Made by a program: the position numbers and the translations under genes. This document shows, piece after piece, positions 36,585 through 46,900 of a DNA stretch of 64,000 nt (positions within the stretch are counted from its first letter, which is position 1; every line of letters starts with the position of its first letter). The DNA comes from Methylobacillus sp. MM3 (GTDB taxonomy: Bacteria; Pseudomonadota; Gammaproteobacteria; Burkholderiales; Methylophilaceae). A model generated the notes under the pieces. It was given only the letters and a program-made list of their open reading frames with translations. It searched no databases and had not been told where the DNA came from. The stretch is from positions 186,001 to 250,000 of the forward strand of contig NZ_LXTQ01000001.1 of assembly GCF_001645185.1 (NCBI RefSeq). The letters are read 5' to 3'.

Positions 36585-36733
36585 GAGGCACAGTTCTTCA
36601 GCCAGGCTCGGTGCTTGCGAGCGGAGGCTTAGCCAAAATCGAGCAGTCTGGTCGGGCGTCTTGCACAACGGCCGATCAGCGCCTGCCGCGGTCGGCCATT
36701 TTCACAGACTCGCGATTGGGCGTGTGAGCGCGA

Positions 36734-36792
36734 TACCACCATGGTAGTACTCCTTCAAAACAGTTATTTATTGTTGGGATTGGAGGTAACTT
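36734..36792 (+). promoter_or_regulatory. NarL-type box promoter 3 (FNR reductase)
   Basis: TACCACC-AT-GGTAGTA (36734-36749), 14 nt, TTATTT (-35, 36764-36769), 17 nt, TAACTT (-10, 36787-36792). The -10 covers the TTG codon at 36791, which argues that translation starts at the ATG at 36842. Confidence 0.65.
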
Positions 36793-36841
36793 GTTCTCGA
36801 CGCAGCGCGCTTTGCTTATCCGCTTAACAGGGCCTATAAAA

Positions 36842-37591
36842 ATGGAAGTTTCCCAATCGCGGCATGACCGCTTCGAGGCGATCGTCCATCGCATCGAAAA
36901 TCTGAATTCCGACACCGTGGCCGTGAGGCTGGGCTGCGCCGATATCACGCATTATCAGGCGGGGCAGTACTTGCAGATATTCATCGATGCCCAGACCACG
37001 CGCTACTATTCGCTGGCAAGCGCACCGGGGATAGACGCCGACCTGCAATTGCACGTGCGGCGCGGTTCCGCGGGGTCTGTCAGCCGCTGGTTTCATGAAG
37101 TTCTGGCGGTAGGCGATACCGTGCACATCGGCGCGCCGCGAGGCAAGTGCGGCTATCAGCCGGGGCAGCCGGATCAGCCGCTGCTGTTGGTATGTACCGG
37201 CTCGGGCCTGGCGCCGTATTACGGAATTGCGCGCGCGGCACTGCAGCACGGCCATCGCGCGCCCATCCATCTCTACCATGGCGTGCGCTACAGTCAGAAT
37301 CTCTATCTCGTCGAGCAACTGCGGGCGCTGGCGCGGCTGCACCCCAACTTTCATTATGTTCCTTGTGTGTCCGGCGAAGAGCGGATCGAAGGCTGCCACG
37401 CGGGCCGCGCACTCGATGCTGCGTTACGAGCTACGCCGCTGTCATCTGCGTGGCGTGTGTATTTCAGCGGCCATCCCGACATGGTGGAAGACGGCTGGAA
37501 GGGTGCGCTACAGGCTGGCGTTCCATCGCAGTCGATTTTCTCCGACCAGGCTCCCAGCTCCGCCATTCTGCTCTCCGCGCTCGCGGCTTGA
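36842..37591 (+). CDS. FNR-type flavin/NAD(P)H reductase without ferredoxin domain
   Basis: A 249-residue ferredoxin-NADP-reductase-fold protein. RYYSLASAPG binds FAD (RxYS), SVSRWFHEVLAVGDTVHIGAP is the second flavin segment, and LLVCTGSGLAPYYGIARAAL is the NAD(P)H loop. There is no 2Fe-2S domain, so it resembles the reductase module of flavohaemoglobin or phenol hydroxylase. A TTG at 36791 has a good Shine-Dalgarno sequence but lies at the promoter -10, so the ATG was preferred; it has no clear Shine-Dalgarno. Its partner is unknown; the stand-alone globin at 44017 is one candidate. Confidence 0.78.
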   Translation: MEVSQSRHDRFEAIVHRIENLNSDTVAVRLGCADITHYQAGQYLQIFIDAQTTRYYSLASAPGIDADLQLHVRRGSAGSVSRWFHEVLAVGDTVHIGAPRGKCGYQPGQPDQPLLLVCTGSGLAPYYGIARAALQHGHRAPIHLYHGVRYSQNLYLVEQLRALARLHPNFHYVPCVSGEERIEGCHAGRALDAALRATPLSSAWRVYFSGHPDMVEDGWKGALQAGVPSQSIFSDQAPSSAILLSALAA

Positions 37592-37645
37592 CCGTCCTCC
37601 CGATCCTGCCGCTTCGGTGCCACATTGCGGAGTCCGGTATCCGGA

Positions 37646-37704
37646 TACCCCCTTCGTAGTAATCCGTAATAGGAATTGTGGGATCGACCTGCTGTAAACA
37701 AAAT
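37646..37704 (+). promoter_or_regulatory. NarL-type box promoter 4 (first APC permease)
   Basis: TACCCCC-TT-CGTAGTA (37646-37661), 14 nt, TTGTGG (-35, 37676-37681), 17 nt, CAAAAT (-10, 37699-37704). A leader of about 150 nt follows before the TTG start. Confidence 0.7.
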
Positions 37705-37860
37705 TGACCACAATGCGGTATTGGACCCTGAGCAAGATTTATGTCATACGCATAAGGGCGATTTCAGCAGCGGAAGTTGAGTGGGCCCGACAAACCAGGC
37801 GGATGCATGCTACTTTCTGGCTGACGGGCCGAGCGTTGTTCTCATTAAAGGGGATGCAAA

Positions 37861-39555
37861 TTGAAAAACACATCGGCAGGTGTAGATGCAATCACCGCAG
37901 ATTTGTATGAAGATGTGGTGTCGCAAAACGCAAGCCTCCATCGGAAAATCGATTGGAGAGGGGCTTTCTGGGTAGCAAGTGGCGTTCCGGCATTGGTGTT
38001 GTTTTCGATGGGGGCGATTTCTGCCACCGTCGGCAAACCGGCCTGGATCGTGTGGATGGTTTCGATTGCCTTTGGTTTTATTCAGGCATTCACTTACGCG
38101 GAAATCGCAGGTCTCTTTCCGCATAAATCCGGCGGCGCTTCGGTTTACGGCGCTGTGGCATGGGTGCGGTACAGCAAGTTCATCGCTCCCGTTTCCGTAT
38201 GGTGTAACTGGTTTGCCTGGTCTCCGGTGCTCGCCATCGGGTCGGGGCTCGCGGCAGGTTACATGTTGAGTGCGTTGTTTGCGCCTGACGCGGTAATCAA
38301 TACCTGGCAAATCACATTGCTCGATCTCGGCAACCTCAAGGACGGTCTGGTGTTGCGCATCAATGCCACCTTCATTCTGGGCGCTGCGGTATTGCTGGGC
38401 GTGTTCGCGATCCAGCACGGAGGTATTCTGCGCTCGGCCAAGACGACAACCATCCTGGGGGTGACTGCGCTGATTCCGCTGATGCTGATCGGTCTCGTGC
38501 CCATCGTCACCGGCGACGTTCCGAGTGCAAACTTCCTGCCGTTGGCACCGCTGAGCTACGACGCAGCGGGGAATGTGATCGACGGCGCGTGGGATCTCAA
38601 TGGCTGGACGCTGATGGCGGGTGGCTTGTTCATCGCAGCCTGGTCGACCTACGGTTTTGAGACAGCGGTTTGCTACACCCGCGAGTTCAAGAACCCCAAG
38701 ACCGACACCTTCAAGGCGATTTTCTACTCCGGTCTGCTCTGTATAGCCGTGTTCACGCTGGTGCCGATTGCCTTCCAGGGCCATCTCGGTCTCGGTCAGC
38801 TGGTGACGGATGCTGCGGGCACAGTGACTTCGCCTGCTGTTTACAACGGCATGCTGGCGCCTGAAATCTACAGCGGCATGGGTGTTGCGGGTGCGTTATC
38901 CGGCATGCTGGGCGGCGGCGCGTTCATCGCCAATGTCCTGGTGATCATGCTGGTGCTGGCATTGCTGCTGTCGATCATGACCTCGATGGCGGGTTCGTCG
39001 CGCACGCTGTACCAGGCTTCGGTCGATGGCTGGCTGCCCAAGTACCTGTCGCACGTCAACGAGCACGGCGCGCCGACCAAGGCGATGTGGACGGATCTCT
39101 GCTTCAACCTGATCCTGCTGATGATGTCCGATTACGTGTTCATCCTGGCGGCTTCCAATGTCGGTTACATCATCTTCAACTTCCTCAACCTCAACTCCGG
39201 CTGGATCCACCGCATGGACCGTCCGAAGTGGGAACGCCCATACAAGGCTCCGACGATTCTGTTGTTACTGGGCGGCATGCTGGGATACGTGAACCTGGCA
39301 CTGATGGGCATGGGCGCGAACATCTGGGGTTCCGGTACGCTGATGACGGGCCTGATCTTCGCTGCCTTGATCATCCCGGTGTTCATGTACCGCCATTTCG
39401 TTCAGGACAAGGGCGTGTTCCCCAAGAGCATGCTTGAGGACATGCATCTGGCGGGCAACGAACAAGGCGTGGCAAATCGCGCCGGCATACTGCCTTACGT
39501 AGCCTTGGTGGCGGGGGTCTGCGTGGTGTACTTCACACATAGCCTGGTTTCCTGA
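37861..39555 (+). CDS. APC-superfamily permease, first of a tandem pair
   Basis: A 564-residue carrier with 12 or more membrane segments. TFTYAEIAGLFPHKSGGASVYGAVAW-like sequence near 78-102 is the APC consensus, and GSSRTLYQASVDGWLPKYLSHVNEHGAPTKAMW is the conserved cytoplasmic loop. A large hydrophilic insert with LGLGQLVTDAAGTVTSPAVYNG lies in the second half. It starts with TTG after AAAGGGG. Very similar to the next gene, so the two arose by tandem duplication. Control by a box promoter and position beside tmd suggest di- or trimethylamine uptake (inference). Confidence 0.82.
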   Translation: MKNTSAGVDAITADLYEDVVSQNASLHRKIDWRGAFWVASGVPALVLFSMGAISATVGKPAWIVWMVSIAFGFIQAFTYAEIAGLFPHKSGGASVYGAVAWVRYSKFIAPVSVWCNWFAWSPVLAIGSGLAAGYMLSALFAPDAVINTWQITLLDLGNLKDGLVLRINATFILGAAVLLGVFAIQHGGILRSAKTTTILGVTALIPLMLIGLVPIVTGDVPSANFLPLAPLSYDAAGNVIDGAWDLNGWTLMAGGLFIAAWSTYGFETAVCYTREFKNPKTDTFKAIFYSGLLCIAVFTLVPIAFQGHLGLGQLVTDAAGTVTSPAVYNGMLAPEIYSGMGVAGALSGMLGGGAFIANVLVIMLVLALLLSIMTSMAGSSRTLYQASVDGWLPKYLSHVNEHGAPTKAMWTDLCFNLILLMMSDYVFILAASNVGYIIFNFLNLNSGWIHRMDRPKWERPYKAPTILLLLGGMLGYVNLALMGMGANIWGSGTLMTGLIFAALIIPVFMYRHFVQDKGVFPKSMLEDMHLAGNEQGVANRAGILPYVALVAGVCVVYFTHSLVS

Positions 39556-39601
39556 GCTCCTCCTGTTCTGAAAGCTGCTCTCATGTAGCGATCAGGATGT
39601 A

Positions 39602-39630
39602 AAAGGGCGACATTAGTCGCCCTTTTTTTT
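39602..39630 (+). terminator. Rho-independent terminator after the first permease
   Basis: AAAGGGCGAC (39602-39611) pairs with GTCGCCCTTT (39616-39625) and is followed by further T residues. Confidence 0.85.
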
Positions 39631-39648
39631 GTGCGTCGCCAGGCCATT

Positions 39649-39707
39649 TACTACCAAGGAGGTAAGACGTTTTGGGAATTGCGGGCAGGCCTCGATGCAA
39701 ACATGAT
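39649..39707 (+). promoter_or_regulatory. NarL-type box promoter 5 (second APC permease)
   Basis: TACTACC-AA-GGAGGTA (39649-39664), 14 nt, TTGCGG (-35, 39679-39684), 17 nt, CATGAT (-10, 39702-39707). So the second permease has its own promoter behind the first one's terminator. Confidence 0.72.
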
Positions 39708-39844
39708 GATGCCCAATGCGGCTGCCGCTGAACAAGCGGACTGGTCGTATGACGAGGAGATGTCTTTTGTACTCTTCAGGCAGCCGAAACAATGGCACAC
39801 AGGCAAATCGGGCCTGGAGATAATCATCACGAAGGGGAATTGAA

Positions 39845-41551
39845 GTGAAGAAAAATGCAGCAAAAATGGGCGCCATCACTGCAGATGCGTCCAGCGGTGC
39901 GGTATCGAGCGATGCCTCACTGCAACGCACGATCAACTGGACCGGTGCTTTCTGGGTAGCCAGCGGTGTTCCTGCGCTGGTGCTGTTTTCGATGGGGGCC
40001 ATTGCGGCCACCGTCGGCAAGCCGGCCTGGCTGGTGTGGATGATTTCCATTGGTTTCGGTTTCGTTCAGGCGTTCACCTACGCGGAAATCGCGGGTCTTT
40101 TCCCCAACAAGACAGGTGGTGCTTCCGTTTACGGTGCCGTGGCCTGGGTCAAATACAGCAAGCTGGTCGCACCGCTGTCGATCTGGTGTAACTGGGTGGC
40201 CTGGTCGCCGGTGCTTTCCATCGGCGCCGGCCTGGCGGCGGGGTATATCCTGACCGCGATGTTCGCGCCGGATGCCGCCATCAATACCTGGCAACTGACG
40301 CTGCTCGATCTGGGCGCGCTCAAGGAAGGCCTGACGCTGCGCATCAACGCGACCTTCATCATCGGCGCCGCATTGCTGATGCTCGTGTATGGGATCCAGA
40401 ACGGCGGTATCCTGCGCTCGGCCAAGACCACGATGATCCTCGGCCTTTCCGGCCTGGTGCCGCTGATGCTGATCGGCCTGGTGCCGCTGGTGACGGGCGA
40501 CATGCCGGTCGATAACTTCTTCCCGCTGACGCCGCTGGCGTATGACGCGGTCGGCAATGTGGTGGACGGCCAATGGACTGTCGACGGCTGGGTGTTGATG
40601 GCGGGCGGGCTCTTTATTGCCGCGTGGTCGACTTACGGCTTTGAAACCGCCGTGTGCTACACGCGCGAATTCAAGGACCCGAAGAAAGACACCTTCAAGG
40701 CAATCTTCTACTCCGGTTTGCTGTGCGTGGCGGTGTTCACCCTGGTGCCGTTGGCATTCCAGGGCCATCTCGGCCTCGGCCAGATGGTGAGCCCGGCTGT
40801 GACGGATGCCTCCGGCGCGGTCACGACGGCCGCCACCTACGACGGCATGCTGGCCCCTGACATCTACAGCGGCATGGGAGTGGCCAGCGCGCTTGCCGGG
40901 ATCCTCGGCGGCGGCGCATTTATCGCCAACCTGTTGATGACCATGCTGGTGATGGCGCTGCTGCTGGCGATCATGACCACGATGTCCGGTGCCTCGCGCA
41001 CGCTGTACCAGGGAGCGGAAGACGGCCTGTTGCCCAAGTTCCTGTCCCGCGTCAACGAGCACGGCGCGCCGACGAGCGCGATGTGGACCAACATGGGGGT
41101 CAACATCGTGCTGCTGATGATGTCCGACTACATCTTCCTGCTGGCCGCGGCGAACGTCAGCTACATCATCTTCAACTTCCTCAACCTCAACTCCGGCTGG
41201 ATCCATCGCATGGACCGCCCGGACTGGGAGCGCCCGTACAAGGCACCGACCATTTTGATCGTGCTGGGTACGCTGCTGGCCTTCGTCAACATCACGATGA
41301 TGGGGCTGGGCGCCAACATCTGGGGCGCGGGTACGCTGATGAGCGGCCTGGTCATGGCGGCAGCCGTGATTCCGATTTTCATGTGGCGGCATTACGTCAC
41401 GGACAAGGGGCAGTTCCCCAAGGCCATGATGGAAGACATGCACCTGACCGCCGACGAGAAGGGCGTCTCGACACGCGCCGGCGTACTTCCGTACCTCACG
41501 CTGGCTGCGGGCGCACTGATCGTGTACGTCACCAGTTCCATGGTTTCCTGA
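39845..41551 (+). CDS. APC-superfamily permease, second of a tandem pair
   Basis: A 568-residue paralogue of the preceding carrier; the two agree over nearly all their length (for example FWVASGVPALVLFSMGAI and STYGFETAVCYTREFK). The main difference is a few extra residues in the loop around LGQMVSPAVTDASGAVTTAATYDG. It starts with GTG after AAGGGG. With its own box promoter and terminator, it is an independent unit just upstream of tmd. Different substrates (for example DMA against TMA) would explain keeping both; this is untested. Confidence 0.82.
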   Translation: MKKNAAKMGAITADASSGAVSSDASLQRTINWTGAFWVASGVPALVLFSMGAIAATVGKPAWLVWMISIGFGFVQAFTYAEIAGLFPNKTGGASVYGAVAWVKYSKLVAPLSIWCNWVAWSPVLSIGAGLAAGYILTAMFAPDAAINTWQLTLLDLGALKEGLTLRINATFIIGAALLMLVYGIQNGGILRSAKTTMILGLSGLVPLMLIGLVPLVTGDMPVDNFFPLTPLAYDAVGNVVDGQWTVDGWVLMAGGLFIAAWSTYGFETAVCYTREFKDPKKDTFKAIFYSGLLCVAVFTLVPLAFQGHLGLGQMVSPAVTDASGAVTTAATYDGMLAPDIYSGMGVASALAGILGGGAFIANLLMTMLVMALLLAIMTTMSGASRTLYQGAEDGLLPKFLSRVNEHGAPTSAMWTNMGVNIVLLMMSDYIFLLAAANVSYIIFNFLNLNSGWIHRMDRPDWERPYKAPTILIVLGTLLAFVNITMMGLGANIWGAGTLMSGLVMAAAVIPIFMWRHYVTDKGQFPKAMMEDMHLTADEKGVSTRAGVLPYLTLAAGALIVYVTSSMVS

Positions 41552-41602
41552 CCCGGCTGGTTGCAGTAATCGCCTGCCGCGCTCGCGGCGGGCACCGAAA
41601 AT

Positions 41603-41626
41603 GGGCGGCTTCGCGCTGCCCGTTTT
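41603..41626 (+). terminator. Rho-independent terminator after the second permease
   Basis: GGGCGG (41603-41608) pairs with the matching CTGCCC (41616-41621) across a TTCG-containing loop, followed by GTTTTT. Confidence 0.75.
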
Positions 41627-41661
41627 TCATTGGTTTATTCCCCCTGCAGGCATATGTGTAC

Positions 41662-41720
41662 TACCACCTTGGAGGTAAGTCGTAAGGAGAATTGTGGGCA
41701 AGGGGAGGGGTGCCGACAAT
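41662..41720 (+). promoter_or_regulatory. NarL-type box promoter 6 (tmd)
   Basis: TACCACC-TT-GGAGGTA (41662-41677), 14 nt, TTGTGG (-35, 41692-41697), 17 nt, GACAAT (-10, 41715-41720). Predicted transcription start about 35 nt before the tmd ATG. Confidence 0.75.
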
Positions 41721-41722
41721 GA

Positions 41723-43954
<2,232 letters not shown>

Positions 43955-43970
43955 GCAGTAAGTCATGAAT

Positions 43971-43994
43971 CCCGCCGCGCATGGGCGCGGCGGG
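43971..43994 (+). other. Intercistronic hairpin between tmd and globin gene
   Basis: A perfect 10-bp stem CCCGCCGCGC / GCGCGGCGGG with a four-base loop and no T-run. It more likely stabilises the tmd message or tunes read-through than terminates it. Confidence 0.6.
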
Positions 43995-44016
43995 TTCAAG
44001 CAAGAGGAATTGAATA

Positions 44017-44445
44017 ATGACACCCCAACAGATTTCAGTCGTAAAGAAAACCTGGGCACTGGCCGAACCGCTGGGCGATACCGTTACCGTGCTGTTTTAC
44101 GGCCGCCTGTTCGAGCTGGACCCGTCGCTACGCAGCCTGTTCAGGAAAGACATGCAGGAGCAGGGGCGCAGCCTGCGCACCATGATAGGCATGGTCGTGG
44201 GTGGGCTTGACGACCCCGACAAGCTGGCCGGCGCGCTGGCGGCTTCCGGTCGCAGGCACGTGACATATCGCGTCGAAAACCGGCACTACGACACCGTGCG
44301 CGAAGCGCTGTTGTGGACGCTGAACCAGGCGCTGCGCGAGATTTACACCGCCGAGGTACGCGATGCATGGATCGCCACCTACAACATGATGGCGGACACC
44401 ATGAAAGCGGCTGCGGCCGAAGTGGCAACCCCTGAGGTTGCCTGA
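44017..44445 (+). CDS. Single-domain globin (flavohaemoglobin-type)
   Basis: A 142-residue globin. The B-helix Tyr is in LFYGRLFELDPSLRSLF and the proximal His in SGRRHVTYRV near residue 86. Sequence is closest to the haem domain of Hmp or Vitreoscilla-type haemoglobin, but no reductase domain follows. It lies 62 bp after tmd, past an intercistronic hairpin, and probably shares the tmd promoter. It could deliver O2, remove NO or guard the flavoproteins; the FNR-type protein at 36842 may reduce it. Confidence 0.85.
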   Translation: MTPQQISVVKKTWALAEPLGDTVTVLFYGRLFELDPSLRSLFRKDMQEQGRSLRTMIGMVVGGLDDPDKLAGALAASGRRHVTYRVENRHYDTVREALLWTLNQALREIYTAEVRDAWIATYNMMADTMKAAAAEVATPEVA

Positions 44446-44488
44446 AACGGGACTGACGCCATCCGGCGCAGATTGCCCCGAGAAAGAG

Positions 44489-44759
44489 TAGGGCGTGTTT
44501 ACATTAATTTCACGCCTGCGTTGCCTCAAGAAAGCGATGGATGCAAGGCGCGGAGCGCAGCGAATGGTTGTTCCATTCGCAAGGTTCGCAACGCCGCAGA
44601 CGCGCTTTCTTGAGGCAACCCTTCGGGACGGGGGCGATTTGGGCGCCCTCCTTTGTCACAAGCCGCTTGTTGTGAGCGGCATAACGGCGCGTCTTGTTTC
44701 GCGGATGGCATCCCAAATTGCCCCCGTCGCAGACGCGAAATTAATGTAAACATGCCCTA
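44489..44759. mobile_element. MITE (271 bp) with 23-bp terminal inverted repeats
   Basis: TAGGGCGTGTTTACATTAAT... (44489-44511) is inverted at 44737-44759 with one mismatch. The interior holds nested palindromic stretches (for example ...AATGG-TTGTT-CCATT...) and no transposase. GAG flanks both outer ends and TA sits inside both, so the target duplication is GAG or TA. Two short frames on opposite strands both start in the inverted repeats and are not considered genes. The element fills the 325-bp gap before the Fe-S gene and ends 11 bp before its start codon. Confidence 0.85.
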
Positions 44760-44770
44760 GAGGTGCAGCA

Positions 44771-46900
44771 ATGAGCGATCCAAGAGAAATTACCCGAATC
44801 CTGTTCGAAAACTTCCAGCCTCAGGCTATTTATCTGTTCTACGCCTTTGGCTATGCGGCGATCGCCGTGTTTCTCTATGGCGTCTATACCCAGATCCGCA
44901 AATACCGGCGCGGTCAGCCGGATCCGTCTTGGGGCGGCTTATGGTCGCGTTTCGTCGATATGGCGAAGACCATGCTCACTCACCGTACGCTGAAGCGCCG
45001 CGACCGTGCGGCAGGCAGCGCCCACGGCATGATCTTCTTCGGCTTCGTGCTGCTGTTCATCGGCACCTCGACCATCACGCTGGAATACGACATTCTCAAG
45101 CCGCTGACCGGGGTGACGTTCTGGTACGGCAATTTCTACCTGTGGTTCTCGCTGGTGCTGGACCTGGCCGGCCTGGGCGTCGTCGCCGGCCTCATCTACA
45201 TGATGTATCGCCGCAAGTGGCTGAAGCTGCCCAAGCTGGACTACACCCGGCCCGACCGCCAGCCCGGCGACCCGGATTTTGATCGCAGCGGCTATCGGCG
45301 CGAGGACTGGGCATTCCTGTGGTCCTTCATCCTGATCGGCATTACCGGCTTCATCCTGGAAGCCGCGCGCCTGGTCTGGCTGAGCGATCGCCCGACCGTC
45401 TGGGATTACCGCATGTGGTCGCCGGTCGGCGCCACGCTGGCCCATGCAATGCAGGGCCTCGGCCTGACTCCGGAAGGCGCAAGCGCGATGCGCGGTGCCC
45501 TGTGGTGGTTCCACGGCCTGCTGGCGCTGACGTTCATCGCATGCATCCCTTACACCAAGATCAAGCACATTTTCACGGCGTCGGCTTCGCTGATGTTCCG
45601 CGACCCGCTGGCCGGCCGTCGCTTGCCCAAGGTGCCGGAAGAGCAGGAAAGCGCTGGCTTCAAGCAGATCACCGATCTCACCTGGAAACAGTTGCTGCAT
45701 CTCGATGCCTGCACCAAGTGCGGCCGCTGCCACGAGGCTTGCCCGGCCAACGCTGTCGGTGCGCCGCTGTCGCCGCGCGACGTGATCCTGTCGTTGCGCG
45801 AGTTCGCCAACAAGGCACTGAACGCCAAGGAGCTGCCCGAAGCGGCCGAACTGGACATCCACGGCAAGGGCGTCGGCCAGGTGTTCATGGAAACACTGTG
45901 GTCCTGCCGCACCTGCCTGGCCTGCGTGGAAATCTGCCCGGTCGCGGTCGAGCATGTGCCCATCATCGTCCAGATGCGCCGCAAGCTCGTTGAAGACGGC
46001 GACATGGAACCCATCCTGCAGAAGACGTTGCAGAACATCCACAAAAGCGGCAATTCGTTCGGCGAATCCAAGCGCAAACGCGCCGCCTGGACCAAGGAGC
46101 TGCCGTTCGAGATCAAGGATGCACGCAAGGAGCCGGTCGACATGGTGTGGTTCGTGGGCGATTACGCGTCCTTCGATCCGCGCAACCAGAAGGTCAGTCA
46201 GGCGTTCGCCCGCATGCTGCACAACGCAGGCATGGATTTCGGCCTGCTGTTCGAAGGCGAGATGAATGCCGGCAACGATGTGCGCCGCGTCGGTGAAGAA
46301 GGCCTGTACGAACTGCTGGCTTCCTCCAATATCGGCACGCTGCAGTCTTGCGACTTCAAGACCATCGTGACGACCGACCCGCACTCGTACAACACGATCC
46401 GCAACGAGTATCCGGATTTCGGCGGCCAGTTCGAGATCCAGCACTACACCAGCGTGGTCAAGCAGATGATCGAGGACGGCCGGCTCAAGCTCAAGAAGAA
46501 GCTCGACTACCGCGTCACCTTCCACGACCCGTGCCATCTGGGCCGCTACAACAAGGGTTTCGATGCGCCGCGCGAAGTGCTGAAGATGCTGGGCTGTGAA
46601 CTGGTCGAAATGGGCCGCAACCGCGACAACTCCTTCTGCTGCGGTGCCGGTGGCGGCCGCATCTGGATTCCCGATCCGGTGGGCGTCGAAAAGCCGTCGC
46701 AGAACCGTATGAAGGAAGCAGGCGCCATTGAGGGTCTTCAGGTCTTCGTCGTGTCGTGTCCCAAGGACCTGACGATGTTCGAGGACGCGCTCAAGACCTC
46801 CGGTTTCGAAGGCAAGTTTGTCGTGCGCGAGCTGATCGAGCTGATCGATGAGTGCATCGAATATGAAGTCTGGGAAGAGGCCGGTTCTGAAGCTGCCTGA
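44771..46900 (+). CDS. Membrane Fe-S oxidoreductase (HdrD/DgcB/GlpC-like), probable ETF-quinone link
   Basis: A 709-residue protein. The N-terminal half has about six membrane helices of the nitrate-reductase-gamma type. Two 4Fe-4S motifs follow: CTKCGRCHEACPANAV near 315 and CRTCLACVEICPVAVEH near 378. Two CCG-type domains end the protein, with DPCHLGRYNKGF and NSFCCGAGGGR. Proteins of this build accept electrons from ETF or flavin dehydrogenases and pass them to quinone, as with DgcB in dimethylglycine use. Encoded with etfBA, it is the likely membrane outlet for TMADH and DMADH. A MITE lies immediately upstream. Confidence 0.85.
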   Translation: MSDPREITRILFENFQPQAIYLFYAFGYAAIAVFLYGVYTQIRKYRRGQPDPSWGGLWSRFVDMAKTMLTHRTLKRRDRAAGSAHGMIFFGFVLLFIGTSTITLEYDILKPLTGVTFWYGNFYLWFSLVLDLAGLGVVAGLIYMMYRRKWLKLPKLDYTRPDRQPGDPDFDRSGYRREDWAFLWSFILIGITGFILEAARLVWLSDRPTVWDYRMWSPVGATLAHAMQGLGLTPEGASAMRGALWWFHGLLALTFIACIPYTKIKHIFTASASLMFRDPLAGRRLPKVPEEQESAGFKQITDLTWKQLLHLDACTKCGRCHEACPANAVGAPLSPRDVILSLREFANKALNAKELPEAAELDIHGKGVGQVFMETLWSCRTCLACVEICPVAVEHVPIIVQMRRKLVEDGDMEPILQKTLQNIHKSGNSFGESKRKRAAWTKELPFEIKDARKEPVDMVWFVGDYASFDPRNQKVSQAFARMLHNAGMDFGLLFEGEMNAGNDVRRVGEEGLYELLASSNIGTLQSCDFKTIVTTDPHSYNTIRNEYPDFGGQFEIQHYTSVVKQMIEDGRLKLKKKLDYRVTFHDPCHLGRYNKGFDAPREVLKMLGCELVEMGRNRDNSFCCGAGGGRIWIPDPVGVEKPSQNRMKEAGAIEGLQVFVVSCPKDLTMFEDALKTSGFEGKFVVRELIELIDECIEYEVWEEAGSEAA

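Noticed and set aside
39631-39843. A 70-codon frame between the two permeases
   Set aside because: It covers box promoter 5 and begins within the tail of the preceding terminator region; the promoter explains the sequence better.
44495-44753. Two open frames (84 and 75 codons) on opposite strands inside the MITE
   Set aside because: Both start within the inverted repeats and translate palindromic filler; there is no ribosome site or family resemblance.
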